This document shows, in pieces, positions 31,690-39,896 of a DNA stretch of 41,629 nt. Under the pieces are notes generated by a model that saw nothing but the letters and a program-made list of their open reading frames with translations, was not told the origin of the DNA and made no database searches. Origin of the DNA: an uncultured Prevotellaceae bacterium (lineage in GTDB: Bacteria > Bacteroidota > Bacteroidia > Bacteroidales > Bacteroidaceae); assembly GCA_902767045.1 (NCBI GenBank), contig CACXFT010000062.1:1-41629 (forward strand). Direction: 5' to 3'. Both the position numbers and the translations under genes were made by a program. Every line of letters begins with the position of its first letter. Position 1 is the first letter of the stretch.

Positions 31690-32916
31690 ATGGAAATAGA
31701 AAACAAAGAAGAAGAAATTAATTCCAATGCGCGCGTGTTGAACCTGGCAACATTCTTTTGCCTTTACATCGCGCAGTCGGTACCCTCGAGCTTTCTCGCA
31801 ACAGCACTGCAGGTGCTGATGCGAGAAGCTCATTATTCGCTGGCAACCATCGGATTGCTGCAGTTGGTGAAGTTGCCGTGGATTATCAAATTCCTGTGGT
31901 CGCCGCTTGTAGACCGCAACTGCCTGACAGTTGCCGACTACAAGCGATGTATCGTTTCCTCAGAGTTAGCATACGCCGTGCTGCTCTTTCTCACCACCTT
32001 TCTCAGCGTCGACACCGACATCTATTGGATTCTCACCTTGGTGACGCTCTCTTTGGCAGCCTCGGCCACACAAGACATTGCCACCGACGCGCTGGCCGTG
32101 CTCGCCTTCCATTCGAAAGAGCGCAGTATGGTGAACAGCATGCAGTCGATGGGGCAGTTTGGCGGAGTGATTGTTGGCAGCGGCCTGCTCATCATGGTGC
32201 TCCACAGCTACGGTTGGCGCACGGTTGTTCCCTGCCTGTCGGCCTTTGTGCTGTTGGCCCTCACCCCCTTGGTGCTCAACCGCCACATCAAGATTGAACA
32301 GCGCGAAAAGCGGAACCGGGCACGGCTCACCGACTTTGTGTGGTTTTTCGCCACCCCCGGCATCTGGCGACAAGTGGGCTTTCTCATCCTCTACTATGCC
32401 GGCATCATTGGCATCCTCTCGATGCTTCGCCCCTATATGGTGGACCTTGGCTACACGATGAAAGAGATTGGCTTTCTGCTCGGCATCGTGGGCACGGCCG
32501 CCGCGTTTGTAGCCAGCTATGTGGCCGGTCGTGTGGTGCGGCGCTTCGGCATACACAAGTCGCGCATCGCCTTTGCCGTGTGCGTGCTGCTCACCACCAT
32601 GCACTTCTATGGTTCGTCGCTCTACACCCCCTCGCGAGCTGCCATTGTTGCCAGCGTGTGTCTGCTCTGGGCCTGCTATGGCATGGCCACCATTGTGGTG
32701 TTCACCTCGTCTATGCAGTGCGTGCGCAAGGGGCGCGAAGGCACCGACTTCACCGTGCAGACCGTTATCACCCATCTGAGCAGCATGCTGCTCGCCATTG
32801 GCAGCGGATCGTTTGCACAGCTCTTTGGCTATTCAACGCTGTTTCTCACCGAGGCGGTGATTGCTGCTGCTTCGCTGTGCTATGTGGTGGTGGTGTTTAA
32901 GTACTCTTATAATTAA
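31690..32916 (+). CDS. MFS permease, RhtX/FptX/AmpG-like
   Basis: A 408-aa inner-membrane protein with about 12 hydrophobic segments. IAQSVPSSFLATALQVLMREAHYS, LVKLPWIIKFLWSPLVDR and SAATQDIATDAL-like (SASATQDIATDALAV) are typical of the AmpG/RhtX/FptX branch of the MFS, which imports muropeptides or siderophores from the periplasm. The pairing of one TonB receptor with one such permease mirrors the rhizobactin (RhtA-RhtX) and pyochelin (FptA-FptX) systems. Here it is followed after 11 bp by hemN, so the transported molecule is probably a porphyrin-type compound; this is inference. Confidence 0.88.
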   Translation: MEIENKEEEINSNARVLNLATFFCLYIAQSVPSSFLATALQVLMREAHYSLATIGLLQLVKLPWIIKFLWSPLVDRNCLTVADYKRCIVSSELAYAVLLFLTTFLSVDTDIYWILTLVTLSLAASATQDIATDALAVLAFHSKERSMVNSMQSMGQFGGVIVGSGLLIMVLHSYGWRTVVPCLSAFVLLALTPLVLNRHIKIEQREKRNRARLTDFVWFFATPGIWRQVGFLILYYAGIIGILSMLRPYMVDLGYTMKEIGFLLGIVGTAAAFVASYVAGRVVRRFGIHKSRIAFAVCVLLTTMHFYGSSLYTPSRAAIVASVCLLWACYGMATIVVFTSSMQCVRKGREGTDFTVQTVITHLSSMLLAIGSGSFAQLFGYSTLFLTEAVIAAASLCYVVVVFKYSYN

Positions 32917-32927
32917 AATTATCTTTT

Positions 32928-34292
32928 ATGCAAGAAGAAATTATAAAGAAATATAATGTGGCGGTGCCACGCTACACCAGCTACCCGCCGGCCAACTACT
33001 TTAGGGAGTTCACACCCGAAGAGTATCTGCAGGCGGTGGATGAGTCGAACCAGTCGAACAACAACAACATCTCGTTTTATCTGCACATGCCGTTCTGCCG
33101 GCGGCTGTGCCACTATTGCGGCTGCAACTCTTATCAGATGCACCGCAACGGCGAAACCGAACGCTACCTGAAGGCTGTGCACCAAGAGATAGAACTCGTT
33201 GGCGACCATCTCGCTTTGGGCCGGCGCATCAGTCAGATACACTATGGCGGAGGCAGTCCTACGGCCATTCCCGCTGCCGAACTGAAAGAACTCAACGCCC
33301 ACCTGCTTGACCCGTTCCCCACCATCGACCGCCCCGAGATTGCCATCGAGTGCCACCCGGGTTATCTGAAAGAAGCCGACTGGCAGGCACTCATCGACTG
33401 CGGCTTCAACCGTTTCAGCATCGGCGTGCAAGACCTCGACCCCGAGGTACTCAAGGCCGTGAATCGTCAGCCTTCGGCCATGCCGCTCAGTGAGATTTTC
33501 CAGCTGTTGCGCCAGGCAGGAGCGAGCATCAACCTCGACTTCCTTTTCGGTCTGCCCTTGCAAACAGCCGAAAGCTTCCGCCGAAACATTGAAACGGCAG
33601 TGCAGTTGCGCCCCAACCGCGTTACCACCTTCAGCTATGGTCATGTGCCCTGGGTGTTTGAACGGCAGCGGGTGCTCGAGCGTATCGGACTGCCCCAGCC
33701 CGAAGAGAAAGCGCGCATGTTTGAAGAAGCCAAGCGTGTGCTCATTGAAGCCGGCTACAAACCTATCGGGCTCGACCACTTTGTGCTGCCCGACGACGAG
33801 CTCTATCAGGCACTCGCCAACAAGCAGCTGCACCGCAACTTCCAAGGTTACTGCACCCGCCGCACCACCGCCCAGGTTTATGCTTTCGGCGTTACGGGTA
33901 TCAGTCAGCTTGATGGTGCCTACGCCCAAAACACCAAGAACATAGAAGAATATATCAGCGAGTCGGCCGCCGGGCGCATCACCACCCGCAAGGGCTACCA
34001 GCTCTCTCACGAAGAACAGCTGGCACGCGAGGTGATAGAAATGCTCATGTGCAACTACCATATTGATTGGCACGAACTTTCACAGCGCACTTCCGTTGCC
34101 ATCGACGAGCTGAAGCAAGCGGTGAACTACGATACCGCCCAACTCGACGAGATGCAAGCCGACGGCATCATCACCTACAACGAAGCCCAGCTCACCATCA
34201 CCGGCAGCGGCAACCCCTTTGTGCGCAACGTGGCAGCCGCACTCGACCCACTCATGCAGCACACCACCCGTCAGTTCTCTAAACCGATATAA
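32928..34292 (+). CDS. hemN: Oxygen-independent coproporphyrinogen III dehydrogenase
   Basis: Radical-SAM enzyme converting coproporphyrinogen III to protoporphyrinogen IX by two oxidative decarboxylations in the anaerobic haem pathway. The 454-aa protein has the true HemN N-terminus (KYNVAVPRYTSYPPANYF), the cluster motif HMPFCRRLCHYCGCN (C57, C61, C64), YGGGSPT, ECHPG, and GFNRFSIGVQD. Length matches HemN, and the PRYTSYP start separates it from HemW. It starts 11 bp after the MFS gene and ends 9 bp before hemG, so the three are surely co-transcribed. Confidence 0.95.
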   Translation: MQEEIIKKYNVAVPRYTSYPPANYFREFTPEEYLQAVDESNQSNNNNISFYLHMPFCRRLCHYCGCNSYQMHRNGETERYLKAVHQEIELVGDHLALGRRISQIHYGGGSPTAIPAAELKELNAHLLDPFPTIDRPEIAIECHPGYLKEADWQALIDCGFNRFSIGVQDLDPEVLKAVNRQPSAMPLSEIFQLLRQAGASINLDFLFGLPLQTAESFRRNIETAVQLRPNRVTTFSYGHVPWVFERQRVLERIGLPQPEEKARMFEEAKRVLIEAGYKPIGLDHFVLPDDELYQALANKQLHRNFQGYCTRRTTAQVYAFGVTGISQLDGAYAQNTKNIEEYISESAAGRITTRKGYQLSHEEQLAREVIEMLMCNYHIDWHELSQRTSVAIDELKQAVNYDTAQLDEMQADGIITYNEAQLTITGSGNPFVRNVAAALDPLMQHTTRQFSKPI

Positions 34293-34301
34293 AGCAAAAA
34301 C

Positions 34302-35720
34302 ATGGCAAACAAGCATACAGGCAACACCCCTACAACCGTTACCGTGGCAGTGATTGGAGCCGGCATCACCGGACTCACCTGCGCGTGGCACCTGCGCAAG
34401 CGTGGCGTGAACGTGGTGCTGTTGGAGAAAGAAGACCGCATTGGCGGACTCATCAAAACAGTAGAAGAAGACGGGTTTGTTTTTGAGAGCGGACCCAATA
34501 CAGGCGTGGTGAAATATCCCGAGGTGGCAGAACTTTTCGACGACCTGCAAGAGTGCCAGTTAGAAACAGCCCGTGAGTCGAGCAAGCGGCGGCTCATTTG
34601 GAAAGGCGACCGTTTTCACGAACTCCCCTCCGGCTTGTGGAGTGCCATTGCCACACCCCTCTTCACCTTTGCCGACAAGCTGCGCATCTTGGGCGAACCA
34701 TGGCGAAGCAAGGGCACCAATCCCAACGAATCGGTGGGCGCACTGGCCGAACGAAGACTCGGGAAGTCGTTTGTAGACTATGCCGTAGACCCGTTCCTTT
34801 CGGGGGTTTATGCCGGCGACCCCTACAAGCTGCCCACCCGTGTGGCACTGCCGCGGCTCTATCAGTTAGAGCAAAACTACGGAAGCTTCATCCGTGGGTC
34901 TATAGCGCTCGCCAAAATTCCCAAGACCGAGCGCGACAGGCGTGCCACCAAGCAGGTGTTCTCGGCCCAGGGCGGTTTCTCTCATTTGGTGGAAGCCCTT
35001 GGCCGTGCCATCGGCACAGACCACATCATCACCGGATGCCACAACATGAACATCCAGCTACAGTCCGACGGTTCTTGGACAATCACCTACCAAAACGCTC
35101 CACTCTCAGCTCTCCACTCTTCACTTACCACTCTCCATGCTCAACACATCGTAACCACTTGTCCGGCCTATGCGTTGCCCGAGCTGCTTCCCTTTGTAGA
35201 CAAAGAAACCATGAGCCGACTGAGCAACCTCTACTATGCCCCCGTGGTGCAGATAGGTGTGGGCATCAAAGACACCGGCAACATTCGTTGGGAAGCCTTT
35301 GGCGGACTCGTGCCCTCGCGCGAAAAGCGCGACATGCTGGGTATTCTCATGCCCTCGGCTTGCTTCACGGGGCGTGCACCCGAACAGGGCGCAGCCTTCG
35401 CCTACTTCATCGGCGGTACACGTCATCCCGAATATCTCGACAAGAGTGTTCACGAACTGAAAACCATTGTGAACCAGTCGCTTTCAGAAATGCTGAACTT
35501 CCCTCAGGGCAAGCAGGCCGATGTGGTGAAGATATTCCGCCATCGGCGTGCCATACCCCAATACATGCCCAACACCGACGACCGGTTAGAAGCTGTCAAG
35601 AGCATAGAACGCCGCTTCCCAACGCTCCACATCAGCGGCAACCTGAAAGACGGCATAGGCATGGGCGACCGCATCAAACAGGCCACCGACCTTGCCGCAC
35701 AGCTCTTTGCCAACGTGTGA
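34302..35720 (+). CDS. hemG: Protoporphyrinogen oxidase (HemY-type, FAD)
   Basis: Oxidises protoporphyrinogen IX to protoporphyrin IX, the step after HemN. The 472-aa protein has the FAD-binding start VAVIGAGITGLTCAWHLRKRG, LLEKEDRIGGLIKTVEEDGFVFESGPNT, the family region FVDYAVDPFLSGVYAGDPYKLPTRVALPRLYQLE, and a C-terminal LHISGNLKDGIGMGDRIKQA flavin motif. Some databases call this type HemG, others HemY. Residues ~266-281 (LSALHSSLTTLHAQH) are coded by a CTCCACT-type low-complexity stretch that looks inserted. Ferrochelatase is not in this window. Confidence 0.92.
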   Translation: MANKHTGNTPTTVTVAVIGAGITGLTCAWHLRKRGVNVVLLEKEDRIGGLIKTVEEDGFVFESGPNTGVVKYPEVAELFDDLQECQLETARESSKRRLIWKGDRFHELPSGLWSAIATPLFTFADKLRILGEPWRSKGTNPNESVGALAERRLGKSFVDYAVDPFLSGVYAGDPYKLPTRVALPRLYQLEQNYGSFIRGSIALAKIPKTERDRRATKQVFSAQGGFSHLVEALGRAIGTDHIITGCHNMNIQLQSDGSWTITYQNAPLSALHSSLTTLHAQHIVTTCPAYALPELLPFVDKETMSRLSNLYYAPVVQIGVGIKDTGNIRWEAFGGLVPSREKRDMLGILMPSACFTGRAPEQGAAFAYFIGGTRHPEYLDKSVHELKTIVNQSLSEMLNFPQGKQADVVKIFRHRRAIPQYMPNTDDRLEAVKSIERRFPTLHISGNLKDGIGMGDRIKQATDLAAQLFANV

Positions 35721-35817
35721 GCGCTTCAATGTAGTAATAGTCGGCATAGATGATGCTTGCAGCTCAATGAGCGCACTGGTCACCACACAAGCCGCCAAAA
35801 ACAAAAGCCATTCGAAT

Positions 35818-38193
35818 ATGAAACGACTTCTTTTCTTCTGCTCTGCTTTCTGCTTTCTGCTCTCAGCTTTCGGGCAAAGTCGGCAGGCACAGCCCAACTA
35901 CCAAATGGCCGGCCCATACCAAGTGGTGGCCCGCGATGGTGAGTATGCCAAAACCAAAGGCGGCAGCGAACGCGACATGTACGCTGCGCTCACCTGTGCC
36001 AGACAAGGTTACAACGAAAAAGCCTTGGAGATTATCAATGCCTATGCCAATACCCTGCAACGTTTCGACGGGCACGATGCTCCCCTGTGCACCATTCAGG
36101 CCTATTGGCTGCTGTGTGCCATGCAGCAGCTCAAGGCACACCAAACCCCCGCATGGGCTGCAATGGTGAGGCGAGCCATTCTGCCGGTGCTGCAGAAGTT
36201 CGAAGCCGATAGTCCTTACGCCAATGGCAACTGGGGAGCCATTGTGAACCGGTGCCGCATGGCAGCCGCCATTTTCTTAGACGACAAGCAGCTCTATCAG
36301 GAAGCCATCGACTATTTTCTGCACGCCAACGACAACGGTTCGCTGCCCAACTATGTGGCAGAAAGCGGACAATGTCAGGAAACGGGGCGCGACCAGGCAC
36401 ATGCCCAGCTCGGGCTTGGCGCACTCTGCGAAACCTGCGAGATGGCTTGGCAGCAGGGCGACGACCTGTGGGGAGCACTCGACAACCGACTCTTGAAAGG
36501 TATGGAATATACTGCGAAATATAATCTTGGCTATGATGTTCCCTTTGAAACCTGGACCGACTGCACCGGACTCTACATCAACTGGACGGAACCCGGCTCC
36601 ATGGGCCGCGGGCGCATTCGCTGTATCTACGATTTGCCATACAACCATTATGTGGGGCGCAAGGGCTTGAAGATGCCCTACACCAAAAAGCTGCTCGACC
36701 TGCAAAAGAAGGCAGAGAAGCGGGGAGAGATTACCCGCAACCACGAAGCCGACCAGTTCACTGTGAAGGGTGTGACGGAAGGCGTGAAACTGCACCAGGT
36801 GTTCACCTACAGCGCCCCCGAGGGAGCACCGCTGAAGCACGACTACGACGTGTTTGTGCAGCCACGCGGACAAAAAGAATGGACAAAGATAGACACATAC
36901 ATGGCCAAGGTGAATGCACCCATTGGCGACAACAAACACAAGGTGAGCGAAATTTCCTATTGCATGTTCGACTTCACGGGCGATGTGTTTGTGCGGGTGG
37001 TGGCCAAGAACAAGAAGTTCAGCACGGCACGCATCCGTCCCGACTATCGGGGTGTTATTGCCAACGTGCTCAACGACTCCACCGTGCAGTTCCTGCTCTT
37101 TCAACCCGAGAATGTGAGCGTAGAGCTTGACGGAAGCATCACCGACAACCTGCTCGTGTTCACCTCGAAGCCTGCCATGGGCAAAGCCGAGGCCGAGCGC
37201 CAGGCTAAGGCCCAGGGGCGCAACTTCATCTACTATCCCGCAGGAATGTATACTGAAGAATTGGTGAAAGTTCCCTCAAACACCACGGTCTATCTGGAGG
37301 GCGGGAGCTATTTCACCGGCACCTTTGCCATAGAAGATGCCGAGAATGTGAGCATTTTGGGGCGCGGCATCGCCCGTCCGAAAGGCGGCTATGAAGGTTG
37401 CCATGTACACAGGTCGAAGAACGTATTCATCGATGGCATGGTGCTCCACACCTGTCCCATTGGCGAGTCGCAGAATGTTACGCTCCACGATGTGCGCAGC
37501 ATCACCCATGTGGGGTGGGGCGACGGGCTCAACGTGTTCGGTGGATGCAGCGATATATTCTACAACAGAGTGTTCTGCCGAAACTCCGACGACTGCACCA
37601 CGGCCTATGCCACCCGTAAGGGGTTCAACGGCTCCACCCGCAATGTGCGCATGACCAATTCCACCCTCTGGGCAGATGTGGCGCACCCCATCATGATTGG
37701 CATCCACGGCGCTGCTGCCGGACCCCACCCCGAAACCACCGACAGCATCGTGAACCTGCGATACGACAACCTCGACATTCTCTGTCAGTCGGAACCCCAG
37801 GTGGAATATCAGGGCTGCATGACCATCAACTGCGGCGACGGCAATGTGGTGAAAGATGTGGTGTTCGACAACATACGCATAGAACAGCTCCACCAGGGCA
37901 GTCTGCTGCAGGTGCGCGTGGGGTGGAACGCCAAGTATTGCGCTGCCCCCGGCAAGAGCATCGAAGATGTGCTGTTCCGCAACATCCGCTACAACGGAAC
38001 ACCCTCTTACATGTCGGTGATTGCCGGCTACGACGACGGGCACAAAGTGAAAAACGTTACCTTCGAGGGCGTGAAAATTAATGGACGAACCCTCTACGAC
38101 GACATGCCCGGCAAGCCCAAGTGGTATAGCACCGCCGACTATGTGCCTATGTATGTGGGCTCGCATGTAGAGAACCTTGTTTTCAAGAAGTAG
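35818..38193 (+). CDS. Alginate-lyase-like domain fused to GH28-like beta-helix
   Basis: A 791-aa exported protein starting at the ATG at 35818 (signal peptide MKRLLFFCSAFCFLLSAFGQ, then SRQ); the frame open upstream has no signal. Residues ~25-250 resemble the (alpha/alpha) alginate lyase superfamily: NGNWGAIVNRCRMAAAIFLDD and SGQCQETGRDQAHAQLGLGAL. A middle beta domain (~310-440) precedes a right-handed beta-helix (~450-770) with GH28-like active-site landmarks WGDGLNVFGG and NSDDCTTAY. A combined lyase/hydrolase acting on pectin side chains or uronates is inferred. It follows hemG by 97 bp but belongs functionally with the CE12 and PL11 genes. The stop codon is formed at the junction of a 23-bp duplication. 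Confidence 0.8.
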   Translation: MKRLLFFCSAFCFLLSAFGQSRQAQPNYQMAGPYQVVARDGEYAKTKGGSERDMYAALTCARQGYNEKALEIINAYANTLQRFDGHDAPLCTIQAYWLLCAMQQLKAHQTPAWAAMVRRAILPVLQKFEADSPYANGNWGAIVNRCRMAAAIFLDDKQLYQEAIDYFLHANDNGSLPNYVAESGQCQETGRDQAHAQLGLGALCETCEMAWQQGDDLWGALDNRLLKGMEYTAKYNLGYDVPFETWTDCTGLYINWTEPGSMGRGRIRCIYDLPYNHYVGRKGLKMPYTKKLLDLQKKAEKRGEITRNHEADQFTVKGVTEGVKLHQVFTYSAPEGAPLKHDYDVFVQPRGQKEWTKIDTYMAKVNAPIGDNKHKVSEISYCMFDFTGDVFVRVVAKNKKFSTARIRPDYRGVIANVLNDSTVQFLLFQPENVSVELDGSITDNLLVFTSKPAMGKAEAERQAKAQGRNFIYYPAGMYTEELVKVPSNTTVYLEGGSYFTGTFAIEDAENVSILGRGIARPKGGYEGCHVHRSKNVFIDGMVLHTCPIGESQNVTLHDVRSITHVGWGDGLNVFGGCSDIFYNRVFCRNSDDCTTAYATRKGFNGSTRNVRMTNSTLWADVAHPIMIGIHGAAAGPHPETTDSIVNLRYDNLDILCQSEPQVEYQGCMTINCGDGNVVKDVVFDNIRIEQLHQGSLLQVRVGWNAKYCAAPGKSIEDVLFRNIRYNGTPSYMSVIAGYDDGHKVKNVTFEGVKINGRTLYDDMPGKPKWYSTADYVPMYVGSHVENLVFKK

Positions 38194-38226
38194 AGAATCT
38201 TGTTTTCAAGAAGAAGAGAACCTTGT
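38167..38226. repeat. 23-bp tandem repeat across the stop codon
   Basis: GTAGAGAACCTTGTTTTCAAGAA occurs at 38167-38189, with near-copies at 38190-38212 and from 38213 (partial). The first unit codes the protein's last residues; the TAG stop arises at the unit 1/2 junction because 23 is not a multiple of three. Confidence 0.8.
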
Positions 38227-38269
38227 GTAAATAAAAATCATCAAAATTGGCCTTCATTCGTGCTCAGCA

Positions 38270-38344
38270 ATGCCCCAGCGGGGCATGATAGGGGTAGCCA
38301 GCCATAGGAATGGCTGGCTACCCCTATCTGATGCCTATGGCATC
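38270..38344. repeat. Three consecutive palindromes (REP-like cluster)
   Basis: ATGCCCC-AGC-GGGGCAT (38270-38286); a perfect 19-bp stem GATAGGGGTAGCCAGCCAT with loop AGGA (38287-38328); GATGCC-TAT-GGCATC (38330-38344). They abut with almost no spacer, lie in the 316-bp gap between the beta-helix gene and the CE12 gene, and can end the upstream transcript. No U-tract follows, so they look more like a mobile palindromic element than a simple terminator. Confidence 0.75.
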
Positions 38345-38376
38345 ATCATAGCCATGTAGAGAATATTCACTTTTGT

Positions 38377-38407
38377 TTTGCATTTCTCTCGTTTTTTCGT
38401 AACTTTG
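38377..38407 (+). promoter_or_regulatory. Upstream copy of the CE12-PL11 promoter
   Basis: TTTG (38377-38380), a 19-bp spacer, TAACTTTG (38400-38407). It lies in a ~37-bp segment repeated 73 bp downstream. Confidence 0.55.
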
Positions 38408-38449
38408 GATAAGTTACTCCATCATGGAATAAAAAACAAACACGTTTGT

Positions 38450-38480
38450 TTTGTTCTTCTCTCAACTTTTCGTAACTTTG
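38450..38480 (+). promoter_or_regulatory. Downstream copy of the CE12-PL11 promoter
   Basis: TTTG (38450-38453), a 19-bp spacer, TAACTTTG (38473-38480). Predicted leader about 25 nt to the CE12 start at 38510. Confidence 0.65.
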
Positions 38481-38509
38481 TCCCCTGAAACTACTTGAAA
38501 TAAAAATTT

Positions 38510-39814
38510 ATGCTTTTTAGATGTTTTAGACTGAAGTGGATGAACCCCGCTGTGGCAAGCTGCATGTTGCTTGCTGCACTGCTGCTGATTCCCGCTCGAA
38601 CACTTGCACAACGGTTTGATATCAATATGCTGCAACCGCAACCGCTCTTTGCCGATGGAAAAGGGTGGGGCTACGACCTTGTAGACCTTTCGGGCGTTGC
38701 CGACAACCAAGCAAAGGTGAAACAGCCCAAGCCGTTCTACTTCTCTTTCGCCCTGCCCGACGGTAACTATCGCGTTACGCTCACCTTGGGAAGCAAGCGA
38801 CGTGCGGCAGTCACCACCGTGAGGGCAGAGTCGCGCCGGTTGCTCTTCGAAAACGTGGAAACGCGAAAGGGAGAGCTGAAAACCCTGGTGTGCACGGTGA
38901 ACAAACGCTCGCCCCGCATCAGCGAGAAAGAGAACATCAACATCAAAGCACGCGAGAAGAACTATGTGAACTGGGACAACCGGCTCACCCTCGAGTTCAC
39001 CGGCGACGCTCCCATGGTGAGCCGCATTCAGATTGAACGCGACACCACCGCCACCACCATCTATCTGTGTGGCAACAGCACGGTGGTTGATCAGGAGTAT
39101 GAGCCGTGGTCGTCGTGGGGACAGATGGTGACCCGCTGGTTCACCCCCGAGGTGTGCATTGCCAACTATGCCGAGAGCGGGCTCACCGCCACCAGCTTTC
39201 TGGCACAAAAGCGATTCGACAAGATTCTCACAACCCTGCGCGAAGGTGACTATGTGTTCTGCGAGTTCGGGCATAACGACCAGAAGGAACGCGGACCCGG
39301 CGCGGGAGCCTACTACAACTTTGCCTATGCTCTGAAGCGACTCATCGACGGTGCCCGTTCGAAGGGAGCCACCGTGGTGTTTCTCACCCCCACGCAGCGG
39401 CGGGCCTTCGACAGCGAGGGCAAGCATATTCTTGAAACCCACGGCAACTATCCCGATGCCATGCGCGAGGTGGCACGCCGAGAACAGGTGCCCGTGATAG
39501 AGCTGCACGATATGACCCGCACCTTCTTTGAAACACTCGGCTTTGAAAACAGCAAGCGCGCCCTGGTGCACTATCCCGCCGGAACCTTCCCCAGACAGGC
39601 GAACGACTTTGCCGACAACACCCACTTCAATCCCTACGGGGCATACGAAGTGGCCAAGATGGTGGTGATGGGCATGAAGGCTGCCAAATTGCCGGTAGCC
39701 GACCACCTGCGCCCCGACTGGCAAGACTTCAACCCCGCACAGCCCGACGACTTCAATACCTTCCGCTGGCCCAACTCGCTGCTCTACGAACTGAAAAAGC
39801 CCGACGGAAATTAA
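38510..39814 (+). CDS. Rhamnogalacturonan acetylesterase (CE12, SGNH hydrolase)
   Basis: Removes acetyl groups from the galacturonic acid backbone of rhamnogalacturonan I, opening it to lyases. The 434-aa protein starts at 38510; Met11 is an alternative that begins right at the signal peptide (NPAVASCMLLAALLLIPARTLAQ). Residues ~35-178 are a beta-sandwich, galactose-binding-like N-terminal domain. The SGNH domain has block I LCGNST (Ser190), block II AESG (Gly224), block III GHND (Asn256) and DNTHF (Asp369, His372), so the catalytic set is complete. Expressed from a duplicated promoter, with the PL11 gene 82 bp downstream. Confidence 0.9.
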   Translation: MLFRCFRLKWMNPAVASCMLLAALLLIPARTLAQRFDINMLQPQPLFADGKGWGYDLVDLSGVADNQAKVKQPKPFYFSFALPDGNYRVTLTLGSKRRAAVTTVRAESRRLLFENVETRKGELKTLVCTVNKRSPRISEKENINIKAREKNYVNWDNRLTLEFTGDAPMVSRIQIERDTTATTIYLCGNSTVVDQEYEPWSSWGQMVTRWFTPEVCIANYAESGLTATSFLAQKRFDKILTTLREGDYVFCEFGHNDQKERGPGAGAYYNFAYALKRLIDGARSKGATVVFLTPTQRRAFDSEGKHILETHGNYPDAMREVARREQVPVIELHDMTRTFFETLGFENSKRALVHYPAGTFPRQANDFADNTHFNPYGAYEVAKMVVMGMKAAKLPVADHLRPDWQDFNPAQPDDFNTFRWPNSLLYELKKPDGN

Positions 39815-39896
39815 ATATGAGGGCGCGAGGGCGCGAGAATCCCCCCGCACCCCCTCCCTCCCCGACAATAATCAACAACAAAACCTAATAAAAACA

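Noticed and set aside
30462-31727. 421-codon minus frame beginning with a Gly-Ser-Met repeat
   Set aside because: Antisense to the TonB receptor; the repeat comes from the 9-bp minisatellite.
35692-35817. 42-residue extension of the beta-helix protein upstream of its signal peptide
   Set aside because: The ATG at 35818 begins a complete signal peptide, so an extension would bury it.
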